Of a stretch of DNA of 64,000 bases, positions 23,537-36,117 are shown in pieces. This stretch comes from Novosphingobium sp. BW1 (GTDB lineage Bacteria > Pseudomonadota > Alphaproteobacteria > Sphingomonadales > Sphingomonadaceae): the NCBI RefSeq assembly GCF_008107685.1, contig NZ_VIRF01000082.1:1-64000 (forward strand), read 5' to 3'. Numbering within the stretch: position 1 is the stretch's first letter; every line of letters begins with the position of its first letter. Both the position numbers and the translations under genes were made by a program. The notes beneath the pieces are model-generated. The model searched no databases. It had not been told where the DNA came from and worked only from the letters and a program-made list of their open reading frames with translations.

Positions 23537-26287
23537 TCAGGTGCCTTCCGCTTCGGCTACCGCCTCGCTTGCCGCGTCAAGAAGGCGCCGTTCCAGCGCT
23601 TTCAGGCGGTTGGCCGAGGTGATCTTCTCGCCCAGAAGGTCGGTCACGTAGAACGTGTCGACCGCGCGCTCGCCATAGGTCGCGATATGCGCCGAGTAGA
23701 CCATGAGCTTGGCCTCGAAGAGCGCATGGGCAAGCCGATTGAGGAGCGCCGGACGGTCGCGCGCAGTGGCCTCGACCACGGTGAAGCGGTTGGAGGCGCC
23801 GTTGTCGAAGATGACCCGTGGGCGTACGTCGAAGGCGTCGGCGCGCGGGCGCACCTCGGGCTTGGCGACGAGTTGGGGCAGGATCTTGATGCGGTTGGCG
23901 AGCGCGTTTTCGATCGATTCGCGCAGCCGGTCGAGCTGGGCTTCCTCGCTGAAGGGGCGCCCGAGCGGGTCCTGCACGAGGAAGTTGTCGACCGCGCGGC
24001 CCGTGCGCGTGGTGTGGATGCGCGCGTCGATGATGTTGCCGCCAGCCAGGTGGATGCCGCCCGCGATGCGGTAGAACAAGCCCGGGTGGTCCGATGCGAT
24101 CACGGTTACGAGTGTGGCGGTGCGCGCGGGGTCGTATTCGGTGTGGATCGAGAGCGGATCGTCGTCGGCGGCGAGCAGCTGCGCGAGGTTCTTGGCGATG
24201 ACGTCCTCGGGCTCGGCGATCCAGTAGGCATCGATCAGCTTGCCGCCAACCTTCTCCACCAACTCCGCGTTTTCCGGGGCGAGGGCGCGCACGGCCTCCT
24301 TCTTGGCTTCGACGCGCTGTTCGCGGCCGAACTGCGCATGGCCCAGGCGCAGGCGCTCTTCCGAGGCGTTATAGAGCTCGGCGATGAGCTGGCGCTTCCA
24401 CGAGTTCCAGGTGCCCGGCCCCACGGCGCGGATGTCGACGATGGTGAGCAGCGTCAGCTGGCGCAGGCGGTCGAGCGATTCCATCTTCTCGACGAAATCG
24501 AAGATCGTCTTCGCATCGGAAAGGTCGCGCTTGAACGCGGTGGCCGAGAGCAGCAGGTGCCAGCGCACCAGCCAGGAGACGAGTTCGGTCTCCTCCTCGT
24601 CGAAGCCGAAGCGCGGGCACAGCTTGAGCGCAATTTCGGAGCCCAGGATCGAGTGGTCGCCGCCGCGCCCCTTGGCGATATCGTGCAGCAGCACCGAGGC
24701 ATAGAGCGCCCGGCGCGAACGCACCTTGTGGACGATGTCGTGGGCGAGCGGGTGGTCGTCCTTGAGTTCGCCCCGCTCGATTTTCGCCAGCAGGCCGATG
24801 GCGCGGATGGTGTGTTCATCGACCGTATAGTGGTGGTACATGTCGAACTGCATCTGCGCGTTGACGCGGCCGAACTCGGTGATGAAACGCCCGAAGACGC
24901 CCGCCTCGTTGAACCAGCGCAGCACCGTCTCGGGATCGTTGCGGCTGGTCAGCAGCTCTAGGAAAAGCGCGTTGGCGCGCGTATCCTCGCGCACGTCCTC
25001 CTTGATGAGCGCGGCGTCGTGCTGGATCTGGCGCATCGTTTCGGGATGGACTTCGAGACGCTCCTTGTCGGCGATCACGAAGATCTCGATCATGCGCACC
25101 GGGTCCTTGGTGAACCAGTCGTCGGACGGCGCCTTGATGCGCCCGCCAAAGACCTTGTAGCCCTTGACGATGCGTTCCTTGGCCTTGAACCCGGCGAGCA
25201 GGCCGCGGGGCTGCTTCTTGGCGAACTGCTCGTCGAGTTGGGCAAGGAACACGCCGGTCAGGCTGCCCACCGTCTTCGCCTGGAGGAAGAACATGTGCAT
25301 GAAGCGCTCGACCGCGCTCTTGCCCGGGCGGTCGGTGTAATTCATCCGCGCGGCGACCTCGCGCTGGAGGTCGAAGGTCAGGCGGTCCTCGGCGCGATTG
25401 GCGATGGTGTGCAGGTGGCAGCGCACCGCCCAGAAGAAGTTTTCGGCGCGGCGGAAGGCGAGATATTCCTTGCGGGTGAACAGCCCCGCATCGACCAGTT
25501 CGCCGGGATCGCGCACGTGGTGCAGGTACTTGCCGATCCAGTAGAGCGTGTGAAGGTCGCGCAGGCCTCCCTTGCCCTCCTTGATATTAGGTTCGACCAC
25601 GTAGCGGCTGTCGCCCATGCGCTTGTGGCGTTCGTCGCGCTCGGCCAGCTTCTCTACCACGAACTGGCGTTCGGTTCCTTGCGCGACATCGCGCCAGAAG
25701 CGGGCCTGCGCTTCCTCGTAGACGTCCTGGTCGCCCCAGACGTAGCGCCCTTCGAGCATCGCGGTACGGATGGTGAGATCGGACTTCGACATGCGCACCA
25801 TGTCATCAAGCGAGCGGCTGGAGTGACCGACCTTCAGTCCCAGATCCCACATGAAGTAGAGCATCGCCTCGATGACCTGCTCGCACCAGGGCGTGTGCTT
25901 CATGGGGGTGAGGAAGGCGATGTCGACGTCCGAATGCGGCGCCATTTCGCCGCGCCCGTAGCCGCCCACCGCCATGAAGCACAGGCGTTCACCCTTGGAG
26001 CGGTTGACCGCCGGGTAGACGTGCTTGACCACGTGGTCGTGCATGACGCGCAGCAACTGGTCGGTGAGGAAGGCCTGCGCCTCGGCAATCTCATGCCCGG
26101 CCGACGGCTTCTCGGTGAGCCGCCTCTCGATCTCCGCCCGCCCCTCGGCAAGCGCGGTGCGCATGGTCTCGACCACGAACTGCCGGGACTTGGACGGACC
26201 ATAGGCCGCCACCAGCTTGTCGATGGTCTGTACGAGTTCGCGCCGGTCGATCACGGAACGCGGGGAAGGGATACGAATGACACTCAT
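23537..26287 (-). CDS. glnD: [Protein-PII] uridylyltransferase / uridylyl-removing enzyme
   Basis: Master nitrogen sensor that uridylylates PII when glutamine is low and removes UMP when it is high. 916 residues: nucleotidyltransferase site GGYGRGEMAPHSDVDIAF, HD hydrolase site (VLLHDIAKGRGGDHS), and two C-terminal ACT domains (IASDHPGLFYRIAGGI and VVEATARDRPALLNRLA). Full length for the family. Divergent from lgt across about 230 nt. Confidence 0.97.
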   Translation of the reverse strand: MSVIRIPSPRSVIDRRELVQTIDKLVAAYGPSKSRQFVVETMRTALAEGRAEIERRLTEKPSAGHEIAEAQAFLTDQLLRVMHDHVVKHVYPAVNRSKGERLCFMAVGGYGRGEMAPHSDVDIAFLTPMKHTPWCEQVIEAMLYFMWDLGLKVGHSSRSLDDMVRMSKSDLTIRTAMLEGRYVWGDQDVYEEAQARFWRDVAQGTERQFVVEKLAERDERHKRMGDSRYVVEPNIKEGKGGLRDLHTLYWIGKYLHHVRDPGELVDAGLFTRKEYLAFRRAENFFWAVRCHLHTIANRAEDRLTFDLQREVAARMNYTDRPGKSAVERFMHMFFLQAKTVGSLTGVFLAQLDEQFAKKQPRGLLAGFKAKERIVKGYKVFGGRIKAPSDDWFTKDPVRMIEIFVIADKERLEVHPETMRQIQHDAALIKEDVREDTRANALFLELLTSRNDPETVLRWFNEAGVFGRFITEFGRVNAQMQFDMYHHYTVDEHTIRAIGLLAKIERGELKDDHPLAHDIVHKVRSRRALYASVLLHDIAKGRGGDHSILGSEIALKLCPRFGFDEEETELVSWLVRWHLLLSATAFKRDLSDAKTIFDFVEKMESLDRLRQLTLLTIVDIRAVGPGTWNSWKRQLIAELYNASEERLRLGHAQFGREQRVEAKKEAVRALAPENAELVEKVGGKLIDAYWIAEPEDVIAKNLAQLLAADDDPLSIHTEYDPARTATLVTVIASDHPGLFYRIAGGIHLAGGNIIDARIHTTRTGRAVDNFLVQDPLGRPFSEEAQLDRLRESIENALANRIKILPQLVAKPEVRPRADAFDVRPRVIFDNGASNRFTVVEATARDRPALLNRLAHALFEAKLMVYSAHIATYGERAVDTFYVTDLLGEKITSANRLKALERRLLDAASEAVAEAEGT

Positions 26288-26518
26288 GACGGGAAGCTTC
26301 TAAACGTCGCAAACGACAAGAGGAAGTCGGCACAAGGCATCATGTGCGCCGAACTTCTCCCGTGGTGCTGCGATTTTTGCAGGTCTGGTTTCAAATCGCG
26401 ACTACCATCAATGGGACGGCTATGCCAGAAGGCAGCCAAATGGCCCGTGCTCCTGCGTTTTTCACAAGGGGTGGGGCACCGCGCCACCTGAACGAATCGA
26501 ATAAAGGGTCCAAGGCAC

Positions 26519-27421
26519 TTGTCTCTGACAACTCTGGCCGCCGCTGTCGCCACGCAGGCGCACGAACCGATTTACTGGGTCAACCTGGGCCTCAAGAATG
26601 GCATCGACCTGGGCTTCTTCACCCTGCGCTACTACTCGCTGGCCTATCTCGCCGGTCTGCTTCTGGCCTATTGGCACATCAGCCGCATGATCCGCGAGCC
26701 GGGCGCGCCGATGGCGCAGCGCCATGTCGATGACCTGTTCTTCTATTGTACGCTGGGCGTGATTCTGGGCGGGCGGCTTGGCTACGCGACATTTTACACC
26801 GGCGGCGACACCGGCATTCCCAGCCTCTGGCTGCACCCGGCCGAGATGGTGAAGCTGTGGCACGGGGGCATGAGCTTCCATGGCGGGCTTATCGGCGTTA
26901 CGCTGGCCATGGCCTTCGTGGCCTGGCGCAATGCGCTCAGCCTGGTGCGGGTGGCCGACTACGTTTCGGTCTGCGTACCTTTCGGCATGTTCTTCGGGCG
27001 GCTGGCAAACTTCGTGAACGGGGAGCTCTGGGGGCGGATTGCCGGGCCCGACGTGCCCTGGGCGATGGTCTTCCCCGATGCGCCAGACCAGTTTGCGCGC
27101 CATCCCAGCCAGTTGTACGAGGCCGGCCTGGAAGGCCTCATGTTGATCCTCATCATGCTGCCGCTGTTCTGGAAGAGCCGTGCGCGGTTCCGGCCGGGCC
27201 TGCTTGTCGGGGTCTTCGTGACGGGGATTGCCTGTGCGCGCTTCATTGTCGAATTCTACCGGGAACCTGACGCGCAGCTGGCCGAATTTGCCCACCAGAC
27301 CGGCCTTTCGATGGGCCAGTGGCTGACGATCCCGCTTATCCTGCTGGGGCTTGGCCTGGTCGGGCGCGCGCTGGCACGTCCGGCCTTGGCTACGGCGCCG
27401 AACGCCAAGGCGAGCCAATGA
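26519..27421 (+). CDS. lgt: Prolipoprotein diacylglyceryl transferase
   Basis: Inner-membrane enzyme that adds diacylglycerol to the lipobox cysteine of prelipoproteins. 300 residues, seven predicted helices. Visible signatures: YSLAYLAGLLLAYW, HGGMSFHGGLIG and the Lgt signature FFGRLANFVNGELWG. The start is TTG at 26519 with AAGG a few bases upstream; there is no in-frame ATG that would keep the first helix. Its stop overlaps the next start (ATGA). Several lipoproteins encoded in this window would be its substrates. Confidence 0.95.
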   Translation: MSLTTLAAAVATQAHEPIYWVNLGLKNGIDLGFFTLRYYSLAYLAGLLLAYWHISRMIREPGAPMAQRHVDDLFFYCTLGVILGGRLGYATFYTGGDTGIPSLWLHPAEMVKLWHGGMSFHGGLIGVTLAMAFVAWRNALSLVRVADYVSVCVPFGMFFGRLANFVNGELWGRIAGPDVPWAMVFPDAPDQFARHPSQLYEAGLEGLMLILIMLPLFWKSRARFRPGLLVGVFVTGIACARFIVEFYREPDAQLAEFAHQTGLSMGQWLTIPLILLGLGLVGRALARPALATAPNAKASQ

Positions 27422-28482
27422 CCGGGAGGACGGAAGAGGGCAGCGAAAGTCTGGCCTGCATGTTCCAGCGCCTGATCGCAAACTATGGGCCGATCACGCT
27501 GCAGCACTACATGGGCGAGGCGAACGCGCGCTACTATGCGGGCAAGGACCCGCTGGGCAGCGCCGGCGACTTCATCACCGCGCCCGAGATCAGTCAGATG
27601 TTCGGCGAACTGATCGGCCTGTGGCTGGCCGACATCTGGATCCGCGCGGGGCGCGATCCCGACGTCCATTATGTCGAACTGGGGCCGGGACGCGGGACGC
27701 TGGCCAAGGACGCGCTGCGGGCGATGAAACGCTATGGCCTGGAGCCGCGCGTTCACTTCGTGGAGACCTCGACCGCGCTCAAGGACATCCAGCTGGCAGG
27801 CGTCCCACAGGCCCGCTTCCATAATGACCTCTCGAGCCTTCCGAACGACGGGCCCCTGCTGGTCGTGGGCAACGAGTTCCTCGACGCACTACCCGTGCGC
27901 CAGCTGGTGCGCATGGCCGATGGCTGGCGCGAGCGCTGTGTCGATTTCCAGGACGGGCGCTTCTTGCCGGTGGCGGGTACCAAGCCGATGGACCCGGCGA
28001 TCCCGCCCGAACTCAAGGCCAGCCCCGAAGGCACCTTGATCGAGACGTGTCCGGGTGCGGCTGCGGCGGTTTACGAACTGGCCGGACGGCTTGCCCAGCA
28101 GGGCGGTGCCGCGCTCCTGATCGACTACGGCTACGACGCGCCGCGCACTGGCTCGACGCTCCAGGCCCTGCGGGCCCACACCAAGGTCGATCCCTTCACG
28201 ATGCCGGGCGAGGCGGATCTTACCTGCCATGTCGATTTCGTGACCCTTGCCAATGTCGCGCTCTCGCATGGCTGCAAGCATCTGGGCACGGTGCCGCAGG
28301 GGCGCTTCCTGCGCGATCTGGGGATCGAGGCGCGCGCGGCCGCGCTAGCCAAGGTTGCGCCGCAGCACGAAGCCGCTTTACAAGCGTCCAAGGATCGATT
28401 GATCGAGGAGGGCCAGATGGGGGCATTGTTCAAGGTCATGGGGCTAGCCTCGCCGGAGTGGCCCGATGGCGCGAGCTTCTGA
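27418..28482 (+). CDS. MidA/NDUFAF7-type SAM-dependent methyltransferase
   Basis: 354 residues of the DUF185 family. Motifs: DFITAPEISQMFGELIG, the SAM loop VELGPGRGTLAKDALRA, and VVGNEFLDALPVRQ. The mitochondrial relative NDUFAF7 methylates an arginine of complex I subunit NDUFS2 and helps assemble complex I; a similar role for bacterial Nuo is inference. Translationally coupled to lgt (ATGA overlap), a common alphaproteobacterial arrangement. Overlaps the next gene by 17 nt. Confidence 0.92.
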   Translation: MTGRTEEGSESLACMFQRLIANYGPITLQHYMGEANARYYAGKDPLGSAGDFITAPEISQMFGELIGLWLADIWIRAGRDPDVHYVELGPGRGTLAKDALRAMKRYGLEPRVHFVETSTALKDIQLAGVPQARFHNDLSSLPNDGPLLVVGNEFLDALPVRQLVRMADGWRERCVDFQDGRFLPVAGTKPMDPAIPPELKASPEGTLIETCPGAAAAVYELAGRLAQQGGAALLIDYGYDAPRTGSTLQALRAHTKVDPFTMPGEADLTCHVDFVTLANVALSHGCKHLGTVPQGRFLRDLGIEARAAALAKVAPQHEAALQASKDRLIEEGQMGALFKVMGLASPEWPDGASF

Positions 28483-28984
28483 GGCGCTGCGCGCGCGTGG
28501 CGACTTAGCCTCCACGGCGCCGGACAAGCTCGAGAAGCTGCTGGGCGCGCTGGCGTTGGTCATGCTCGCCTTCGTCACTACGGCGGTCCTTCGCGGCATG
28601 AACGAATGGGGGCGGGTTCCCGGCGTCGTCTGGCTGCACCTTGCGACCATCGTTGTCGCGCTGGTCCTGACGCCGGTCCTCCTTTGGCGCACGCGCGGTA
28701 CGAAAGGGCACCGCGTGCTGGGGTACACCTGGTGCGCGGCGATGCTGGTGACTGCGATCGACAGCTTTTTCATTCGGCTGCAGCAGCCGGGTCAGCTCAG
28801 CCCAATCCATGCCCTATCGTTTCTGACCCTGGTGCTTGTGCCGGTGCTGGTCCTCGCGGCCCGGCGCCACGATGTCTACCGCCACCGACGCACGGTGCGC
28901 GGGCTCATCATCGGGGCGTTGCTCATTGCAGGCTTCTTCACCTTCCCGTTCCACCGCCTGCTTGGTTACTGGCTCTTCGGGTGA
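28466..28984 (+). CDS. DUF2306-type membrane protein
   Basis: 172 residues with four predicted helices. HRVLGYTWCAAMLVTAIDSF, SPIHALSFLTLV and HRRTVRGLIIGALLIAGFF match the DUF2306 pattern, with conserved His residues near membrane faces. It overlaps midA by 17 nt and so forms a third gene of the lgt operon, where many alphaproteobacteria instead have a laccase-domain gene. Function unknown. Confidence 0.8.
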   Translation: MARASEALRARGDLASTAPDKLEKLLGALALVMLAFVTTAVLRGMNEWGRVPGVVWLHLATIVVALVLTPVLLWRTRGTKGHRVLGYTWCAAMLVTAIDSFFIRLQQPGQLSPIHALSFLTLVLVPVLVLAARRHDVYRHRRTVRGLIIGALLIAGFFTFPFHRLLGYWLFG

Positions 28985-28999
28985 GCCGCCAGCGCGGTC

Positions 29000-30787
29000 C
29001 TATTGAATGACCCGCACGCGCGGTGTCTCGGGGACCTCGCGCACCGGCACGGCGGAAAGCCATGCTTCGAGCGCATCAAGATCGAGCCCGCCGACCGTGG
29101 GACTGGTGCCATCGGACAGGCCGAGATAGCCATCCCCGCCCTGATCGAGGAATGAGTTCACCGTCACCCGGTAGCGCGCGTTGAGGTCGAGCGGCTGGCC
29201 GTTGAAGGCGAGCTGGGTGATCCGATCTCCGGAAGGCCGCGTGTTGTCGATGGTATAGGTGAGGGTGGAGGAGGGGACCAGAATGCTGGCCGAGGGCTTA
29301 GCGCCCACGCCGCTTTCAAGGATTGCCTTGATCTGCGCGCCGGTGAAAGTGCGCGTCATCAGCGTGTTGCCGAAGGGCTGGACGGTGAAGATCTGACCAA
29401 AGGTCACCGCGCCATCGGCTCCCGGCTCGATGGGCGCGCGCACCCCGGCGCTGTTCATGAAGGCGATCTGGGCGCCCGCTGCACGGGTGGCGGCCAGCTG
29501 CGAATCGGCGATGAGCTGGTCCACTGGGCCGCCCTTGCGGTCTTCCCGGGCATCGGGCCAGTCGCGGGGCGCACCGCCGGAGAGATGGCCGACCGTGCGC
29601 TCGGAATAAGCGCTGGCGGCATCGAGATAGCGCCCCACGTACTGCGCGATGTCCGCGCGGGCCGGGTAGACAGGGACCAGATCGGTCTGCCTGACCTCTC
29701 CGCGCGAGGTCGCGTAGCCCTCTGACTGAACCGGAAGATTGCGCGCATGGGCGGAGACGACATCGTCGGTCGCCGGGTCGATATCGAGCGACAGGCGCGT
29801 AACCATCCGCCCATAGGACCCCGCACTCGTCAAGAGCAGAGGCGGGGCGCCGTCTCGGGGCATCTCGCAGATGTAGGCCTGATGGGTGTGCCCGGAAATC
29901 ACGACGTCGACTTTGGGGGAGAGCTTGTCTAGGATCGGCTGGATGTCGCCGGTAAAACCGTCGCAGGCGTTTGGATCGGAGGTGTCGGCCTGCGCGCCGC
30001 CCTGGTGGATGAGGACGATGACGGCATCGGCGCCTTCGCCCTTCAGCACCGGGACCGCGCGGTTGATCGCCTCGGCCTCATCGCCAAAGGTCAGACCCGC
30101 AATGCCGCCGGGCGAAACCAGCGAGGGCGTGCCCTTGAGCGTCAGGCCGACAAAGCCCAGCGTCACCTTGCCTGCGCCTTCGCCAAAGCTTTTCAGGCCG
30201 GTGGCGGGGAACAGGGTGGAGCCGTCCTCGGTATAGGTGCTGGCCGAAAGGTAGCGGAAGTTGGCGCCCGCAAACTGTTCCAACTGGCAGGGCTCGCGCT
30301 GGGTGTTCTTCGCGCAGCCCCCGTTCTGGACGCGTAGGAGCTCGGCCCGGCCGCGGTCGAATTCGTGGTTGCCCACCGCGTTGAAGTCGAGCCCGATGCG
30401 GTTCATCACCCCGATGCTCGGCTCGTCGAGGAAGAGCGAGGAAGCGAGCGGCGAGGCGGAGATGAGATCGCCCGCCGAGACCGTGGCGGAATAGCGGAAC
30501 TGATGGCGCAGCGCATCGAGGGCGCTCGCCAGATGCGCTGCCCCGCCCGCCGGGATCTTGACCGTGCCGCCCTGGCCGTCAGGCCAGCTGACGGTGGCTT
30601 TGGGGGCCGCGATGTTGCCGTGAAAATCATTGAAGGCGAGGATGCCGACCTCGACCGGCGGCTGGGCCTGGGCCTGGGCCTTCGTGAAGGAGACGGATGC
30701 CCCCTGCTGCGTGGCGCAGGCGGCCAGCAGCGGGGCGAGAAGGGCGGAGGCGCACAGCGCACGCGTGCGCGTCAAAAGGCGGGTCAT
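29000..30787 (-). CDS. UshA-type 5'-nucleotidase lipoprotein
   Basis: 595 residues. Lipoprotein signal with lipobox LLAAC near residue 23. The N-terminal calcineurin-like phosphoesterase has FNDFHGN, AGDLISAS, GNHEFDRG and ISGHTHQAY for two metals; the C-terminal 5'-nucleotidase domain has NSAGVRAPIEPG and QPFGNTL. It should dephosphorylate nucleotides or UDP-sugars in the periplasm. It starts a minus-strand unit facing the lgt operon with a 15 nt gap at the 3' ends. Confidence 0.92.
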   Translation of the reverse strand: MTRLLTRTRALCASALLAPLLAACATQQGASVSFTKAQAQAQPPVEVGILAFNDFHGNIAAPKATVSWPDGQGGTVKIPAGGAAHLASALDALRHQFRYSATVSAGDLISASPLASSLFLDEPSIGVMNRIGLDFNAVGNHEFDRGRAELLRVQNGGCAKNTQREPCQLEQFAGANFRYLSASTYTEDGSTLFPATGLKSFGEGAGKVTLGFVGLTLKGTPSLVSPGGIAGLTFGDEAEAINRAVPVLKGEGADAVIVLIHQGGAQADTSDPNACDGFTGDIQPILDKLSPKVDVVISGHTHQAYICEMPRDGAPPLLLTSAGSYGRMVTRLSLDIDPATDDVVSAHARNLPVQSEGYATSRGEVRQTDLVPVYPARADIAQYVGRYLDAASAYSERTVGHLSGGAPRDWPDAREDRKGGPVDQLIADSQLAATRAAGAQIAFMNSAGVRAPIEPGADGAVTFGQIFTVQPFGNTLMTRTFTGAQIKAILESGVGAKPSASILVPSSTLTYTIDNTRPSGDRITQLAFNGQPLDLNARYRVTVNSFLDQGGDGYLGLSDGTSPTVGGLDLDALEAWLSAVPVREVPETPRVRVIQ

Positions 30788-30832
30788 GGGGCTTCTATCC
30801 AGCGGGTCGATGACGGGAAAGTGACGGAAAAA

Positions 30833-31234
30833 TCAACGTGCGCCCGCTTCGAGCGCGTGCATGTCGTCGTCGGAAAGACCGAAATGGTGACCGACCTCGT
30901 GAATGACGACATGGGTGACGAGGTCTTCGAGGTTCACTCCCGTCTCGCACCATTCGGCGAGGAGCGGCTGGCGGTAGATCGTGATGCGCGGGCGAAGCTC
31001 CCCGCCGGTCCAGATGCTCTCATCGCCCAGCTGATGGCCGTGGTAGAGGCCGGTCAGATCGAAGGGTTCGGTCAGGCCGACGGCCTGCAGCGTTTCGGCA
31101 TCGGCGAACTCCTCAATGTGGACGGTGATGCCCTCGAGGTGCTCGGCGAAGGGGGCGGGAATGCGGGTGAAGGCGGCCAGCGCCATCGCCTCGAACTGCG
31201 CAGGGCTCGGGGCAGGTCCGATGCGATGGGGCAT
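30833..31234 (-). CDS. Small zincin-type metallopeptidase family protein
   Basis: 133 residues ending in the zinc motif HEVGHHFGLSDDDMHALE, as in the possible-zinc-metallopeptidase family (DUF1025, minimal zincin). ATG at 31234 with AGGAGA upstream; longer in-frame starts read as out-of-frame overlap with the aminopeptidase gene. Adjacent to the M1 aminopeptidase (25 nt gap), so probably co-transcribed. Substrate unknown. Confidence 0.9.
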   Translation of the reverse strand: MPHRIGPAPSPAQFEAMALAAFTRIPAPFAEHLEGITVHIEEFADAETLQAVGLTEPFDLTGLYHGHQLGDESIWTGGELRPRITIYRQPLLAEWCETGVNLEDLVTHVVIHEVGHHFGLSDDDMHALEAGAR

Positions 31235-31259
31235 GGCCGGTGTCTTCTCCTGTTCGGGC

Positions 31260-33170
31260 TTACTCGCCGAGAATGCGCGCGATGCCCGCGGCGGTCTCGG
31301 GGTGGTAGGTGGGACGCGCCGTGGCGAAGATCGCCCGCGCCTTGTCCGGCCCCCAGCCATCCTGCTGCATCAGGCGCTGGTAGATTGGGTAGACCAGCAG
31401 CCCGCGCCCGATCCGCCCGACGAATTCGGCCATGGCCGGCAAGGCGGGCTCGTAGCGGTTGACGATGGCAAGCTCGAACCAGGCCGACTGCACGTAGGCG
31501 TTGTCCGAATTGGAGAGCGTGAGCCCCTCGTCAAGTTCACGCAGGCGCTCTTGGCTGAGCGCGCGCGGCAGCCCGTTGAGGAAGCGTAGCCACTGCTGCG
31601 TGCTCCACCCCTTTGTGTCGATGGCGCTGACCGGGCCGCCCGCTTCAAAGCCAGTCAGCAACTCGTCGACCTGCGCGAGAGTCTCGCTCTTCACGTGGAG
31701 CGCGTTGTCGGGAACCCCCGCAGCATAGGCCCAGCGGTCGAGCTGGAGGGTGAGTTCGGTGTCTGGCTTGCCCATCAGCATCGTCTCGCGAAGGTCGGCA
31801 AGGAAGCCCGCCGTCGTCTGCGGCTGGAAGGCGTGACGGTCAAAGTAGGAGGTGAGGTAGGCGTCCCAGGTATCCCGGCCGAGCTGGCTTTCCAGCATGC
31901 GTAGGAAATTCGAGCCCTTGGTGTAGTCAAGCTCGCCCTTGCCGGGGTTGCCGTGGAGGCGCGAGGGGGCGGCCGTCATGCCCGGCTTCATCGCATCGCC
32001 CATCGCGGCGATGTCGCGCATCATCGTATCCCAGTCGAGATCGGCGTACATAGCGGCGCGCTCCTTGCCGTAGAGCGCCTCCATGATGCGGTTCTCGAAG
32101 TAGGTGGTGAAGCCTTCGTTGAGCCAGGAGTCCGACCAGGTCGCGTTGGTGACAAGGTTGCCTGACCAGGAGTGCGCTAATTCGTGCGCAACCACATCGG
32201 TGTTCGAACGGTCACCCGTCACGATGGTCGGCGTCAGGAACGTCAGCATCGGGTTTTCCATGCCGCCGTAGGGGAAGGCGGGCGGAAGCAGCAGCATGTC
32301 GTAGCGACCCCAGCGGTAGGGGCCGTAGAGCGCGCTGGCGGCATCGATCATCTTCTCGACATCGGCGAACTCGTAGGCGGCCTTTTGCAGCATCGGCGCT
32401 TCGGTCCACACGCCCGAGCGGGGGCCGAGCGACTTGAACTTCAGATCGCCAACGGCAAAGGCGATGAGGTAGGGGGGCACCGGCTTGTCCATGCGGAAGC
32501 GAAAGGCGCGGCGGCCGTCGGGCAGCGCCTCGCCGGTATCGCCCGAGAGCTTCTCGGCGCTCATCACGGCGACCAGGTCGCCCGGCACGCGCAGGGTGGC
32601 GTCCCAGGTCTGGCGGATGCCGGGGCTGTCCTGGGTGGGCACCCAGGAACGGTTATGAATCGCCTGGCCCTGGCTGTAGAGGTAGGGCTGGGTCTTGCCG
32701 AAAGTCATCTCGGGCGGGAGCCACTGGAGCGCCGACGCTTTGGGCGAGGTGCGGTAGGTGATGCGCACCTGCTTTGCCCCGGCAAGCTGGACGCTCAGCG
32801 CCGCGCCGAGTTCGTCGTTGTCGGGCTCACCCAGCGTGTAGGCAAGGGCTGCGCCCTTCCCGTCGGTGACAGAGGCAATTGCCATGTCCTTGACGTCGAG
32901 CACGATCTCCTTGGCATCGCGCGCGGCCAGCACGTCGAGCGTGGCCGTTCCAGCCAGGGTCTGGCTGGCGAAATCCACGTCGAGATCGAGCGATACATGG
33001 GTCACCCGGGCCACTTCCGGCTGGGCGTGGGTCCACACGTCGCGCGCCTCGGGCGAGGTCAGGATCGGCGCGGGTGCGTTCGCCTGCGCCGCCTCAGCCG
33101 GAGCGCCGGGAAGAGGGGCGGTTCCAGCGAAGAGAAGGCCGAGCAGGGAGGGGGCAAGAAGTTTACGCAT
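31260..33170 (-). CDS. M1-family zinc aminopeptidase, exported
   Basis: 636 residues with a signal peptide (LLAPSLLGLLFAGTAPLPGA). The exopeptidase motif GGMENP and zinc site HELAHSW, with the third ligand in NEGFTTYFE eighteen residues on, define an M1 gluzincin; the C-terminal helical repeat resembles leukotriene A4 hydrolase-type enzymes. It should trim N-terminal residues from peptides in the periplasm. Its upstream region carries an 11-base G tract (33260-33270). Confidence 0.94.
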   Translation of the reverse strand: MRKLLAPSLLGLLFAGTAPLPGAPAEAAQANAPAPILTSPEARDVWTHAQPEVARVTHVSLDLDVDFASQTLAGTATLDVLAARDAKEIVLDVKDMAIASVTDGKGAALAYTLGEPDNDELGAALSVQLAGAKQVRITYRTSPKASALQWLPPEMTFGKTQPYLYSQGQAIHNRSWVPTQDSPGIRQTWDATLRVPGDLVAVMSAEKLSGDTGEALPDGRRAFRFRMDKPVPPYLIAFAVGDLKFKSLGPRSGVWTEAPMLQKAAYEFADVEKMIDAASALYGPYRWGRYDMLLLPPAFPYGGMENPMLTFLTPTIVTGDRSNTDVVAHELAHSWSGNLVTNATWSDSWLNEGFTTYFENRIMEALYGKERAAMYADLDWDTMMRDIAAMGDAMKPGMTAAPSRLHGNPGKGELDYTKGSNFLRMLESQLGRDTWDAYLTSYFDRHAFQPQTTAGFLADLRETMLMGKPDTELTLQLDRWAYAAGVPDNALHVKSETLAQVDELLTGFEAGGPVSAIDTKGWSTQQWLRFLNGLPRALSQERLRELDEGLTLSNSDNAYVQSAWFELAIVNRYEPALPAMAEFVGRIGRGLLVYPIYQRLMQQDGWGPDKARAIFATARPTYHPETAAGIARILGE

Positions 33171-33259
33171 CGCGGCAACTTATTGTCGCGTGTCGGATTG
33201 CGCAAGCGGTACAGCCACCCGTTTTCCGATAGGGGTACCGGCTTAGAGACGGGTCTGTG

Positions 33260-33270
33260 CCCCCCCCCCC
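33260..33270. repeat. Homopolymer of 11 C/G
   Basis: Eleven consecutive C on the plus strand (G on the minus), about 90 nt upstream of the M1 aminopeptidase start and about 50 nt beyond the gyrB stop. The longest single-base run I noticed in the window. Confidence 0.85.
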
Positions 33271-33321
33271 GGTTCCGTCGAGGGCACCATGGCGGTTATC
33301 GTGCGCCGAACCCGCCGCCAA

Positions 33322-36036
<2,715 letters not shown>

Positions 36037-36117
36037 TCAGGCCAGCGTGAGCGCAAAGCCCAGAGCGCAGATACCCAGCGCGGCGGCAAAGCCGATCGAT
36101 TTTTCGACAAGTGTCAT
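36037..36117 (-). CDS. 26-residue hydrophobic membrane peptide (copy 1)
   Basis: ATG with a very strong ribosome site (GGAGGAGG, five bases before the start). The peptide has a short polar head (MTLVEKS) and one transmembrane helix ending FALTLA. It has its own terminator downstream. Eleven or more of its 26 positions match the peptide at 39835-39915, including AAALG and FALTL at the same positions, which supports real coding. Too short for ordinary gene callers. Family not recognised; size and form recall regulatory membrane microproteins such as MgtS or AcrZ, but no function can be claimed. Confidence 0.7.
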   Translation of the reverse strand: MTLVEKSIGFAAALGICALGFALTLA

